Assembly: GCF_008831285.2 (NCBI RefSeq)
Contig: NC_045142.1
Coordinates: forward strand, 24,565,876-24,629,875
Direction of reading: 5' to 3'
DNA length: 64,000 nt
Source: Nymphaea colorata
Taxonomy: Eukaryota > Streptophyta > Magnoliopsida > Nymphaeales > Nymphaeaceae
The position numbers and the translations under genes are program-made. Under the pieces are notes generated by a model. The model was not told where the DNA came from and ran no database searches. It was given only the letters and a program-made list of their open reading frames with translations. The first letter of the stretch is position 1. Every line of letters starts with the position of its first letter. Of this stretch, positions 49,666 to 61,270 are shown piece by piece.

Positions 49666-50309
49666 GGGCATATTGTGCTTCTAAACAATTGTTCATGGCA
49701 TTGGATCAAGAATAATTTGGCAAAACATTTTTTGTATAAATGGCGCAAGTTTTTGAAGGAATGCACATGCTGGAAGCCATAGATTCATTTACAAGTGCCG
49801 CAGCCATGGCCGTTCTTGAAACACAATTTTAGTTGCACGGCATCTTCTTGAGCAATTTTTTGTCTAGATTTTCCAAATGAAGAGTTGCTGGCACTTCACA
49901 AAATAGTCAAACAACAACAGCCGTTTAACTATGGTCCCACTCATTTTGTACAGCTCTAATGAATCGATCTAGAGATTAAACAAAGTTAACGGTGACGAGA
50001 CCTCAAGGGAAGAACCGGAGAACCTAAGGTGGGGGCAGAGTGTAGTCTGCATCTGAAACAAGTAAATCACAATTCAAATGAATGGTGAAGACATGTACAA
50101 CAAATTATTTGATGGATTAGCCACCAAATGTTGTTGCTGACTAAAATATTATTTAGTGTATGCCCTTTTAGTCAACTGAGTGTCCATATACATGTTGAAT
50201 TTGATGCACAACTTAGATTTTTCTTTAAACATCAGGTTTAGGTATATCTTGAGTAGATCACTCTAGATTATGTCTGCCTGGTGTCTCGCGTGTGCGTGTT
50301 TGTGCACAT

Positions 50310-50560
50310 GTGCATGCTGTGTGCATGTGGGCAGCAAGTGTTTTGGTGGTATGCGACAGGTGAAGCCATACCCTTCTCTCTGCCGTCAAGGTTTAGGGCT
50401 GCTTTGGGACCTGAATGGTTTTATGGTATACCTTTCAGCTTGAATGTCACACATACCATCATTTGCAGTCCAGAAAAGTAATACCCACAAGAATCGGGCT
50501 GAGAAATCAGCTGACCAGCTATGCTTCACCCCTCGGGGCTGGGCAACAAATGATTCGGGG
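50310..50560 (-). repeat. SINE-like copy a
   Basis: Shares CTTGAATGTCACACATACCA and CCACAAGAATCGGGCTGA with the copies at 51270 and 61525 (there CTTGAATGTCGTGTCC and CACGAGAATTGAAC). GC-richer than its surroundings. Confidence 0.4.
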
Positions 50561-51269
50561 AGTTGGTTTTCTTCTTTGCTAATGGATTTTAATGGCCACC
50601 AAGTTGGGGAATTAGGGTTTCCAACTTGTGCAAGTTGAGACTGAAATTTGGATCACTGAAACCCTAGATTGCGCGAAATAAAATGGTTGAGGCAAACAAG
50701 AGAAGCTTTCTTCTTCATATACATTAAAGTGCTACTTTGATGCTTTTAGGGGGGACATTAAAGATAAGGCAAACCTGATATGTCACTTTTTAAGGATATT
50801 GCTGTTGATAATGGAACTTAAAAAATCCATCCATAAAAACAAAGATGCATGAATTTGGTTGGGGAGGGCAATGAAACTGTATCAAGTTAGCTGCTACTTC
50901 CTCTAATGAGAAACATGAGAAAGCGAAAAAAGAGATCAACTTGCAACATTTTTTTGCTGGCTGATTGAACCGAAAGTAAAATAAAGGTAAAAAGAGAAAA
51001 GATAAAGAAAGATTTTGTGATCCCTAAGTGTGTAAATCCTAGGTAGAGTATTGTAAGAGATTTCTCTTTCACAAAAGGAGTGGAGAACTTTTTGTTGGTT
51101 TTCTTTTTCTCTTGAAATTCTCAACTTTGAAAAGTCATGGATTGCCTCGAAAGGTTTTGCTATATTTGGGGTTGAACGTCTCGTTACTCAAGGTATCTTC
51201 TCGTACTGGGAAACTCATATAATCAATGACTTGTTCAATTATAAAATGATCAACCAAGTAAATGTGGCC

Positions 51270-51490
51270 TTACTTTCTAGGTGAGAAGAGTTTCCCACTA
51301 CCCGAAATAAGGCCTGAAGCCTCCACCTAACCCCTTATCCTTTTAATGTACATAAACTGCTTTCGGTGTCTTAAGATGCCGCTATCACCATGCTTTAGCT
51401 TGCACATCAGTAACTCCCCATTTGCAGTAGAGAGGATTGATGCCACAAGAATTTGAAGTGAGAACCGGCCGCCAACCCCCTTAGGGATAT
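51270..51490 (-). repeat. SINE-like copy b
   Basis: GGTGAGAAGAGTTTCCCACT, CCCGAAATAAGGCC and GAGAACCGGCC match the copies in the expansin intron and at 53165. Confidence 0.45.
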
Positions 51491-53164
51491 AAATGTGACC
51501 TTATTTGTCACATTTCAGTTCATGATGGCTGAACTAAATCAGATCTCCTGAAGTTGTGTCTATGAATCTTTTCTAAATGATTTTTCTTTCACTTTGTGAT
51601 GTAAGAATTGTGAACAGTTGAATATAAAGAAAAGAAAAAAAAAAGAAGAGAAAGGCATTAGGGAATCATAATGGTCCATACTTCCTGCTGTTTGGAGGAA
51701 CTATCAGTTCTAGGAATGGATACTAAAAATGCAAGTGTTTCATAAAAAAAAGTTCTAAACTCGTTTAATTGTAAACCAAATTTGAGCTTTTTGGTGCTTT
51801 TCCCGATAAGGAATCTGTTGGGACACGAAATCCCAAAATGCTACCCCATAGTTATGGCATCTCGCGGCATTTAGCTGCCCTTGAAAATCTAGATACTTAA
51901 GGGTCCAGACTTTTTCATGAATATGCTAAAGAGCACTTTTTAAGGTATTTCATGAATCTACTTCAATCTTTGAGTCATATTTATAGAGCTGTTCTACAAT
52001 ATTTATAGAGCTGTTCTACAATATTCTGTTTGGAAAACGAGAAGTAAACTAACTAATTAGCATCCTGATTTGGGCCGATTCGAAGTAGCTCATTATAAGA
52101 TATTCGAAACAAGTTAGCTTGAGCTCAGTTCAATAAGCTTAAAATTCGCATTTCACTACTTGTAGTCATAAAAATGTATTTATTTTGCCTGAAAATGAGT
52201 GGCTTTGAGCTGATCAGCTTGTCTGGCTTGATTTCCTTGTGAGCCTGAGCACTATTTGGATCAACTCATTCGACGGCAACTCTCTCATCGCCAGTCCATT
52301 TCTCAGATACGTCATCGTTTCCTGCAAACATGGTAAGTTGCTCCACATAATAAATAAATAAATAAACAAAAAAACAAATAAATAAACAAACAAAGTGAAA
52401 TGATATTCAATTAGCTGTTCTAGTCTAAATTTTCTTTCTTTTTTTTTTTGGGTAGAAGGTATGCTTTTCGAATCAATAACTGAAAATACACCAACTTCTC
52501 TAATAATTTAGTAGCAGTTGCATTAGACCAGAATCTTATGCATTTACAATTGACCAATAGACCAAGTGGCACCAATTCTCTGTTAGGTGTTTTACTTTTC
52601 TCCTCACTTTTCCTAAGTTTTTTAAATAAAAATTTCAACCTGCTTTTGTAACCTTTTAGAACCACCACTCAAGGCATACCAACTACCATTGATGGAAGTT
52701 ACACATATATGTTATGAGAAATTGATGCATTTATATATTTATCAATATCAACTTAATGCAAACAGTGAATGAAGAAAAACAAGCGAGAAGTGAAGACATA
52801 TGCTGTGATGCACCTTCCCTGGCTAAGAACATAGACAGAGTGTTAAAAAAAACATTATGACTTCAAAAATATCACCATAACAATGGGATCTTGTTTCCTG
52901 TTATGCAACATTTTTCTTTTGAGGCTAGAAAAAAATTTAATATCATGTATTTCTTTTGTCTTATGTTTTCATAATTTCTTGGCCAAGACCACTTTCAAAA
53001 ATGAATCAAGGCCAACTTTTTCAAAAGTGCTTCAAAGAAAAAAAAAATGAGAAATTTCTGAAAACGATGCCAGTGGATATACAAATCAGCAATAAAGTTG
53101 CTGATAAGTCTCAATTTAATCATTTGAGGCTATCCATGCAAGATATTGACATCCACACTTGTAC

Positions 53165-53365
53165 TCGCACTTTTTGGGTGAGCAGGAGGAGTAACCCACT
53201 GTCGAAGGCCGCATTGGTGGCTCTGTTCAGCCCCCTGATGCGCGTCAGCTATTTTCACTAGTTCTACCCCATTCACACACAATGGAGCTTCATGCTCATT
53301 GCCACTCGAACCAGTAACCGGCCGTAAGTTTACCAGCCATTAGCTTGAGCCTGTGTTCCGAGCCC
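53165..53365 (-). repeat. SINE-like copy c
   Basis: GGGTGAGCAGGAGGAGTAACCC on one side; on the minus strand the other side has GGTTACTGGTTCGAGTGG, fitting a Pol III box B. It abuts the hAT-like element at 53375. Confidence 0.5.
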
Positions 53366-53374
53366 CCTCAGATA

Positions 53375-53751
53375 AGGCTGCACAATGAGTCGAGCCAGTC
53401 CGAGCTCAATTCAAGCTCATTTGTCAAAACTCTATGAATTTACAGACGAGTCGAGCTTGAGATCAAATGTACGCTCGGAATGTTGAACGAGTCTGTTCAA
53501 GTTATAAGAACTCGATTCAGCTCGACTACATAATAAACTTTGAAATATAATGAGAGAATAGTTAAATGAGTAGCAACTAGACGAGTTAAACAAGTTAAAA
53601 AAAAATAAGGCATGCTTAACAGAAACAAGTTAAATTAACTAGTCGAGCTCGAGCTCGAGGCTATATTGTTGAGTCAAGTTCGAGCCTATTCTATGCAGCT
53701 CGACCCGAGTTCAACCCAAGCTCGAGCTGGATTCAAGTCGTGTGCAGCCCT
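53375..53751. mobile_element. Nonautonomous hAT-like element rich in GAGCTCGAGC repeats
   Basis: The left end AGGCTGCACAATGAGTCGAG and the inverted right end AGGGCTGCACACGACTTG are terminal repeats. Subterminal GAGCTCGAGCTCGAGG and AGCTCGACCCGAG repeats are dense. Flanks CTCAGATA and CCCTGATA could be a mutated 8-bp duplication. 377 bp, noncoding. Confidence 0.75.
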
Positions 53752-54349
53752 ACCCTGATAGCATACAACTACCTTCCAGACATGTTTGCTCTTCTATTTC
53801 AACACACCATAACATCTTAAATGCTATTATGAACAGACTTTCTTTGATCAATGGTTGTAATAGTTAATTTACAAAGGTCTATAGACAGTACAGCCAAAGA
53901 TGAGGACATGAATGAGCCATGTTGCTTTCAGTATTGAAGAAGAAAGAGATCGTGTCTCAAGCAACAAGTTGGCTAACCTGTACCTTATCATTTTTTTTCT
54001 TTTTTGAAGGGACCCAATGAAAAGACAATGAGCTACAACAAAGAATTAGAATTTTTTAGCATTCAACATTGTTGAATGATAGAAGAAGAATCATTGGAGG
54101 TAGAGATTTCGTGATGTGAGGATCTTCATCCTTTTTCTTTATGATTTTTTTGGGGTAAAATCGAACATGCAAAAAGTTTGGATTATAATATAAGAGAAAA
54201 GTAATTTAATATGAGGAATTCCATAAACTTAAAAGGCATATGCATATATGGTAGCTAGATTCATATAATCAGTTGTTGATATAACTCAACCATTATTTTT
54301 TATCTCTCATTAAGTACTCCTTCATGATCATTAACTAATAGTTGTTGAG

Positions 54350-54353
<4 letters not shown>

Positions 54354-54392
<39 letters not shown>
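54354..54392. repeat. (AT)n microsatellite
   Basis: About 39 bases of pure (AT)n. Confidence 0.95.
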
Positions 54393-54395
<3 letters not shown>

Positions 54396-54741
54396 GTTCT
54401 TGGTAACTAAAAGGAATTGGCTTATCAATTTGAGAGAGAGAGAGAGCCTTTTGAGGGGGGACAGATGTGGCCCCTTCTTGGGCCATACACATGGCAAATA
54501 GACCTCTAATTGCATCAAAAGGCTTGAATGTGAATCCAGTCACTGTCCTCTCTTTCTCTCTCTAGACCTTGGCACCACCCAACTTGTGTGAGTGGCTCCC
54601 TTTGCCAAACCCGAGCCTTTTGCTGCAAAACTGCACATGCAGTGTGCGGTAGCCTCCTGTTTAGTCGCTCTCCATGGAGGGTGATGAGCAACTCACCCAC
54701 CATCACACGCTAAGGGAAGAAATTTCTCCCTCTCTTTTTAT

Positions 54742-54744
<3 letters not shown>

Positions 54745-54816
<72 letters not shown>

Positions 54817-54820
54817 ATTT
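54745..54820. repeat. (AT)n(GA)n microsatellite
   Basis: (AT)n followed by (GA)n, the same order as at 48019. Confidence 0.95.
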
Positions 54821-54954
54821 ATGATAAGTAGATTATTTTTTTATTTTGTATCACAAAACCCATTACAAAAGATAGCATTTTGTTGCTAAAAACTGTGGCT
54901 TATAATGGTTTTTAGCGACACAAAATAATCATTCAACCCAAGAGGTATCTATTT

Positions 54955-54956
<2 letters not shown>

Positions 54957-54997
<41 letters not shown>

Positions 54998-55032
54998 GTG
55001 TATATATATTATGTGTGTGTGTGTGCGCGTGC
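54957..55032. repeat. (AT)n(GT)n(GC) microsatellite
   Basis: (AT)n, then TATATTATG(TG)n and alternating GCGCGTGCACGCAC, a potential Z-DNA stretch. Confidence 0.9.
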
Positions 55033-55189
55033 ACGCACACACTTGAATTCATGAAATTACCTTGGCACTTATAATTGTTCAACTTGGCTTTTTCCTTTCT
55101 CTAATTATTAGTAAGCTAAAGTTAGGCATAAGCGACGTGCTATCAGCATCAACATCCTAGGCCAAATCCGCAAGCCAGATGGATAGCGT

Positions 55190-55530
55190 TAAGGATGTCA
55201 ATATATATGATTTGGATAGGATATCTGACTAAATCATTAAAAAAATATAAAAAAAAAAATTAATACCCAATTAAGAAATCAGATATAAAAAATGACATCT
55301 GATTGGATTCAGATTCAAATTAGATAACTATCCGATATTTTGTTTTAAATAAATATCTTATATCCAATGTTCTCACATTTTAAAAACCGGCTAAATTTGG
55401 TTCAAAATTTGAATTGAGTTATGAATGTAAAAATTGGGTTTAGATTAAATCAGGATTGTGAAATCAGATTTCAGATTCATATCTTTTTTTTATTTGTATT
55501 TAAATTCAAATTAAAATATGCAAATATCCA
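55190..55530. repeat. AT-rich dispersed element, uninterrupted copy
   Basis: Reverse-orientation paralogue of the flanks around 909-1431. Carries GATGTCAATATATATG, GGATAGGATATCTGAC and TTGAATTGAGTTATGAATG without the CT-rich insertion. Confidence 0.6.
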
Positions 55531-55903
55531 GAAAATCATATAAAGTTAATGGTATATGAGCTGCGAACCTAGGCATGCATAGGCTACTGGAGCCACATAA
55601 TTTTATATTTTTCCAAGTGCAGGTAAGTCTTCTTAGGTTTTCGAGGACCAATACCAAGCGAAAGCAGACATGGACCTTCTTGGAGGCAAGAGCACTAGCG
55701 ACGGAGTTCTAGGCTGCAGCCAAATCTCATGTTCCCCATATGATTTCCTCATGTTAGAAAGAGAGAAAAAAAAAAACTATAATAACAACAACAAAAAGGA
55801 AAGATCCTGATCAAAATATTGAAACAAAACTGAAGATTTTTCAAATCCCAAGTGGGCACAGACTACCAAGTTGGTAGATGATAAGATTTTGGGGTCATAT
55901 CAT

Positions 55904-55904
<1 letters not shown>

Positions 55905-55944
<40 letters not shown>
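55905..55944. repeat. (GA)n microsatellite
   Basis: About 38 bases of (GA)n; the minus strand reads as Ser-Leu repeats in short open frames. Confidence 0.95.
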
Positions 55945-55948
<4 letters not shown>

Positions 55949-56219
55949 TGTTGGAGGTTGCATGGGCATGAGCATGTGTGTTGATGAAAGATGAGAGAGA
56001 GATGTGGAAAGATGAGGAAGCATCCAAAAAGAAAAATTGAGATGCAGAGGCTGTGCATGTTTTCAGGACCGCAAAGCAAGGGAAGCCCCATGTGCATCCC
56101 ACGAACCCATGCACATGGTAGGACATCCCTCTTATTTATTGAACTTTGTTCTTTCACCACCCATATATTTAAAAATAAAATAAATAAATAAATGAAAATA
56201 AAATCAATTAAAAAAACAA

Positions 56220-56345
56220 GTAAATGGGTTTCTACTTTACTTTCTTAGTGCAGCCTGACTGCAATGCAGTTAACATTTTTAAAAGGTCTAAGGTTCGAAT
56301 CCCGTGGCGTCTGTTAGCGTTGGGTTTGCGAACAATAGCAAGTGC
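56220..56345 (+). repeat. tRNA-like SINE head candidate
   Basis: GGTTCGAATCCCGTGG at 56292-56307 is a near-perfect Pol III box B, preceded 30-40 bases upstream by TGCAATGCAGTTAACA. The sequence is not a tRNA: no cloverleaf acceptor stem is evident. Confidence 0.4.
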
Positions 56346-56839
56346 GACATTGGAGTTGAAGAGTGTATCGTACCACAAATCAGTTTTATGTGAAATAAGT
56401 AAACATTCAAAAAAAAAAAGAAAAAGGATGCCATTTGTGAGTTAGAGAGAGAAAAGGACAAGTCACTGGAATGCAGACTTTAGAAAATTATTTAGAAAGG
56501 GAAAGAAGGAGATCGTTTTTGGTTTATGTTATATCATGAGGTGGAGATGCTTCCTCTCCTTATTGTTAATCGACAGCGTGACCACTAGGATCTATTAATT
56601 TATTGCTTGAAAATCTTGGTGCTTTGTACCATATTTCAAATCTTCTGTTCCTTTTAATTTTTTTTTTGTTGGAATTTTCACATTTTTTTTTCAATGTTTA
56701 ATTCATGCAAACGTTCATAAATACAAAAAACCAAGACATTTTATTTGGAAAATTTCTGTATTAAATGACGAAAATACCTTTGATTTCTTATACAAACACA
56801 ATAGTGTATATGTATATATATATATATTAAAGAACAAAA

Positions 56840-57260
56840 CCAACAGAACAGAGTGGGCCAGCCAGCGACGCTCTGTACCTGAACCCGGGCCGACATTGAC
56901 CGAGGGGATGGACTCGGGCGGGCTCCATGGCGTTGTTGCAAAATCTCGAGAGAGTTTGGGGCTGTTTTGGTCATTTTATAAGGCGGAAGGTCCGTGGCCG
57001 TTGATGACGCCAGCCGGAGGGACAAGAGGGAGGCAAGAAGCAGATCGGCCACGTCAGCAGGCCACGTAGGCTCGAGTCTTGGGCTTTTAGAGAGGGGACG
57101 AAGTGCCATGTCAGCAGGGAGAGACCGAGAGTCACGTGATGTGGTTCCGAGGCTGTGCCCTCCGTGGCCACCCACCTCCCGACACGTCACACCACCACAT
57201 CCACGTCAGCTAGGGTCATGTGAGGCAGTGCCCTTAAATGGCCTGTCTCCCTGCCCCAAC
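56840..57260 (+). promoter_or_regulatory. GC-rich promoter-like region with five ACGT cores
   Basis: GC content rises sharply. CCACGTCAGC (57049), CCACGTAGG, the palindromic G-box in GTCACGTGAT (57131-57140), GACACGTCAC (57181) and CCACGTCAGC (57201) lie within 165 bp. This is the density seen in bZIP-bound ABRE or light-responsive promoters. A CT-rich leader-like region follows. No coding sequence was found downstream before the expansin 4 kb away, so the transcript, if any, is unknown. Confidence 0.45.
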
Positions 57261-57299
57261 CGACACCCCCCCCCCAATCTCTCTCTTCCCCTTTCTCTT

Positions 57300-58048
57300 T
57301 CTATCTCTACATTTTTTGCCAAATTTCACATTTTCTCTCTCTAACTTTTGTGTTCATTCCCAACCACATTGGTATTATAAAGTTCAAAATCTAAAAATTA
57401 ACACCTCTCTCTCTCTAATTTTCACCCAAAAATGTAAGTTTTGATGGATACCCATTTTCTCTCTCTAACATTTTTGCCACCGCCAACCGCATCAAACTCG
57501 GGTTGGAACTTTAAATTTTAAAGTTAACCCCCGAGGTGAGGCAAAACAATTGTTGCCAATGGGCATTCAAAAAGTTCTAAACATAATAAAATGACTTAAG
57601 GGACACAATGCAAATGCACTATATGAATACATTAATTATTATGTGGGCATTTGCCCACACATGCCTACCTACATGTCTCTGTGTGCATGTATGTGTGTGT
57701 GTTTTGCCCAAATATAATCTCAAATTTCAGTTTTGTGGGTACCCATCTTCTCTCTCTACCGTTTTTGTCATTGCCAACCACATCAGCACTCAAGTTTTAA
57801 GCTTTAAAATTTTAGAACCTCAAAAGTATCCTCTCTCACTCTACATTATTTTTGTCTTGGCCAGCCACAGTAAGGCTAAAATATAAATGCACATGCCCAC
57901 TCTTTTTTTACCCAAATATAATCCCAACTTTCATTTTTTGTGGATACCCATCTTCTCTCTCTACTGCCATCTTCTCTATCTACTGCTTTTTGCCATTGTC
58001 AACCACATTGGTACTCAAGTTTAAACTTGAAATCCTTAAAAAATTAAC

Positions 58049-58095
<47 letters not shown>

Positions 58096-58165
58096 AACCC
58101 ATATTTGCATTTTATAAGGATACCAGTTTCTCTCTCTACTTTCCACGGTTACTTGACTTTTTCTT
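57300..58165 (+). repeat. Degenerate tandem repeat with CT-rich boxes, 4-5 units
   Basis: Each unit contains TGGATACCCAT(C)TTCTCTCTCTA, then TTTTTGYCAYTGCCAACCACAT-like sequence, then ACTCAAGTTT and AAATT(T)TAAAA, then (CT)n. Units start near 57320, 57440, 57715, 57930 and 58105. The last two contain (CT)n(AT)n at 58056-58094. Confidence 0.7.
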
Positions 58166-59506
58166 TGGCAGCTAAAAAAAAGCTATTGCAGTTGAGAAGC
58201 GGCTACTACCTAACAAGGTATGGAGAAGGAAACATATTGTAATCCCTTATTTTAGTTGATCTCGGGTCGTTAAAGTAGCTAGGGCGGTGCAAAACAAGGT
58301 GAAGGAATCTTATCTTGGAATCAATTCTTCCTAAAAACAGCTAAGCTTCTCTTCTTTTCCAACGGTTAGCAGCTTAAAATACTTGCGGATTGCGTGTTTG
58401 ATTCCCTCCAACTGAATTCTCATGTCGTTTGAGACTTTGGGATCGCAAATCCTTGTTTTCTAATAATTTTGTTTGAGAAAAGCATGGACCATATCATGAA
58501 TTTATTATAGATTTCGACTCAGAATCGTGCTCTTTCCATTCCGGATTTGTGAATTTGAGGCATAATGGAGATCTTAAATCCATAGTTTTCGAATCAGAAA
58601 TCAACTTTGTTCTTCAAAAGGTTCCTCATTGCCAAATCAAACGGTAATCACCGGAAAAATATTCTTACTAAGGAGTACTAGGAATAAAATTTTAAATTTT
58701 TAAGAGGTGCCAATATGTAAATGAGGAAAATTGCTCAGAAACATCTATATAAAAACTAAAAAAATTTTGGGGTCAGTGTGGGCAATTGCCCACACATAGC
58801 ACACACACCTGCCTCTGCCCCTTATGCCATGTTGACACTCAATGCTACCAAAGATGCTCGGAGAATCTTAAAACCATGGATTTGTACTCCTTCTGCCTCC
58901 TCCTTTCAGCCTGCAGATTCATTATTTTAACATGGATATTAAATCCGCGGTTATGACATCCACTGTTTGCTTGAGGCATTGGATATGACCTAACAAACAA
59001 GGATTTGAGATCAACGACCTCGAATCTCAGATCCAAGGCTATCAAACATAGTTTAAAGGGTCCACCAAAATGGACTTTGTTCTCAAGTAGATTCCTCTCA
59101 TTGAAAAAATATACAAGAAAAAATTGATAAAAGTAAATGAATATTAACTATGCATTTACCACATAACGGGATTTTACAGTAGTTGAATATAGAATTTCTT
59201 GCATGTATCAAAAGGACCAAGAAAAGTGTGACCCTTAATGAAGGGCACCATTTATGGGGCATGTTCTGGCCATTAAAGCCATGGTCAAATGACATTAGTA
59301 AAAAAAAAATGCCTTGCTTTTGAGACATTACCATCATATCATTTCACAATCTTGACCTCATTGGTGGCTCATTTTTTGTATGGACTAAGGGCGCGAAGAC
59401 ATTTTTGAATTGCGATCACACCGGAGCCGATCTTGCGTAGTTCTTCATTCAAATTCCAACCATATAGATGTGACTCTTCGGTTGGCTGGACATGTGAATA
59501 AGATTT

Positions 59507-59895
59507 TAAGGGGCGTTTGACTCATTGGAAATATGGAAACTTATTTCAGGACTTGAGGAAATAGAAACAAAATCCAGATTTTCAAAACCCCTTTGTGTTT
59601 GTTGGACTTGGGTTTATGTTTCAGGAAATAAATTTCTCAGTTTGATAAGAAAGAAAGACGAAAAACAGAATCATTGGAGAAGAAGAAGCCAATGGTTATT
59701 TTTTTCGTTTTGAAATTTTTTTTCCATCCCATGGGTTGAGACAAAATTTCCAAAAATAAGTTTATGAAAAGCGGCCCAACGATAAGTTTTTTCATCCAAG
59801 TTTGATGGGCAGGAGTTTTTTTTTTTTTTTTTTTAATTTGAATTTTATTTTCAGTGTTACAGGATATTCCCTACCCATCAAACCTGCCCTAAAGG
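59507..59895. mobile_element. MITE candidate with AAGGGGCGTTTGA ends
   Basis: The left end AAGGGGCGTTTGACTCATTG and inverted right end TTTAGGGCAGGTTTGATGGG are similar. Contains a poly(T) tract at 59818-59834. The target site is uncertain (TTA-like). Confidence 0.45.
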
Positions 59896-60004
59896 ATAGC
59901 AGACATTAGAAATATATAAAGTATTGAAAAATATTTGGGGGAATTGACATCCAAAAACAAAGTTTTGGAGACAAAATCTGATTTTACCTCGAAAACTAGG
60001 TTTT

Positions 60005-60262
60005 AAGAGTGTTTGGGTGCCATCGAAACCGGTTTTGAGGAAAAGTAGGTTTTGAAAAAACTTCTCCATAAAAATGAATGGAAAACTTGACCTTCCTCAG
60101 GTTATTCAGTATTCACAAAAAAAAAAAAAAAAAAAAACCCACTTTCTGATGTATCACCTAAACAAATAAACCAAGTTTTTAAAACCCATTAAAAACCGAA
60201 TTTTCATAAACCAAATCTTCGAAAAACTGGGTTAGATGAAGATGTCATCCAAACGCTCTCTT
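60005..60262. mobile_element. Tourist-like MITE (PIF/Harbinger type)
   Basis: The left end AAGAGTGTTTGGGTGCCATC and the inverted right end AAGAGAGCGTTTGGATGACA form terminal repeats flanked by TTA/TAA, the 3-bp target of this group. The interior includes a poly(A) run and CCGGTTTT/AAAACC inverted pieces. 258 bp, noncoding. Confidence 0.7.
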
Positions 60263-60680
60263 AGCAATGAGACGTTACCTAATATAGACCAATCTGGCAG
60301 TGATGTTATAGCTTCTAAACCACAAAAATCTCATCCTTCCTTTTTTTTTTCTTTAGTTTTTTTTACTAAGGAAAACCATATGCGAACCAACGGCGTAATA
60401 CCCCGAGGCTAGTGCCCCTACTCGGAAGCGTATCTTTACTTTGGCTTGTGCAAAGGGTCAACACCCACATCAATCAAATAGACACTAGCCTTACACCAGC
60501 TGCACTAAACCCCTCGAGCTACGAAAATCGCATTCTTACGATCAAAATCTCAAAAACAACGCTTCGAAATTCAACTTCCAGCCACCCAATCACACGAATA
60601 CTTACATCGATCGCCATCCGGACATCATTAATTGATCATTAGCATCAATTGATCATTAGCATTAATGCGGCTCATATCGC

Positions 60681-60686
60681 CACGTG
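60681..60686. promoter_or_regulatory. G-box upstream of the expansin
   Basis: GCCACGTGGAC contains a palindromic CACGTG 585 bp before the start codon. Such sites bind bHLH (including PIF) and bZIP factors; function here is inference. Confidence 0.4.
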
Positions 60687-61142
60687 GACGACAAACTAAG
60701 CATCTGTTTGGTGAATTAGATTAAGCCCTAATAAAACAAAGACAGGGAAGTGAAAGCAAAGAACAGTCCCAGCCTCTATGTGTATGTGTGTGTGGTGCAG
60801 GCACTATGCATAGCAGTCTTGGAAGATGGTCCCTTTGGAGTATCTCTAGTGACGTTTGTCAAGATTTTGATGTTGGGGGCAGGGGGCCCACCCGTGGCTC
60901 AAGGGCTCTTGTAAGCTCAAAGGAGATGCATGTGCTGTGGGACCCATGTGGTGAGTAGCCCCCAAACATTTGCATGTGCACCTCCATTTGTTATATTAAC
61001 TACAAGGGATGTGTGTGTTTTTGAAAAGGCTTGGCAGGCAAAAGAAAAAAAAAAATTGAGTCCCTTCCTTGTCCTCTTTATGCCAAAGAACATCAACTCA
61101 TCTCCTCTTCAACTACCTCCTCTTCTTTTTCCCTTTTCTCTC

Positions 61143-61150
61143 TATATATA
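61143..61150 (+). promoter_or_regulatory. TATA box of the expansin gene
   Basis: TATATATA followed by GACCC lies 121 bp before the ATG. A CT-rich leader (61160-61260) between them fits a short pyrimidine-rich 5' UTR. Confidence 0.65.
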
Positions 61151-61270
61151 GACCCTCTTCTCCCCTTCATCCCCACGACTCCTCTCCTTCTATATCTCTC
61201 TCTTCTGTTTCTTTTTTTTCCTCCAGAGTTGTTCATCTCCTTCCCTCTCTAGATCTGTCTCACACTGCAA

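Larger units (their letters stand above)
46874..56840. other. Intergenic region, no gene supported
   Basis: After the likely 3' UTR of the protease gene (to about 47,050) this 10 kb holds microsatellites, short duplications, SINE-like copies and MITE-like elements listed separately. Open frames are short (at most 127 codons), lack recognisable domains and mostly lie on repeats. 47100-47950, 50600-51260 and 51500-53150 show nothing I can name. Confidence 0.6.
58200..60660. other. Intergenic region before the expansin promoter
   Basis: Holds two Tourist-like MITE candidates (59507-59895 and 60005-60262). 58200-59500 is AT-rich with no gene; the short frames there match nothing. Confidence 0.5.

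Noticed and set aside
56285-56310. Possible tRNA gene (GGTTCGAATCCCG)
   Set aside because: A good box B, but no acceptor stem, anticodon arm or correctly spaced box A; more likely a SINE head.
56741-57344. Frames of 149 (minus) and 116 (plus) codons in the GC-rich island
   Set aside because: Long frames are expected in GC-rich DNA; neither encodes a known domain, and the region looks regulatory.
46874-61270. A hidden multi-exon gene in the 14-kb gap
   Set aside because: Scanning both strands for conserved exon-like blocks with splice borders found none beyond one weak 57-bp candidate at 58150.
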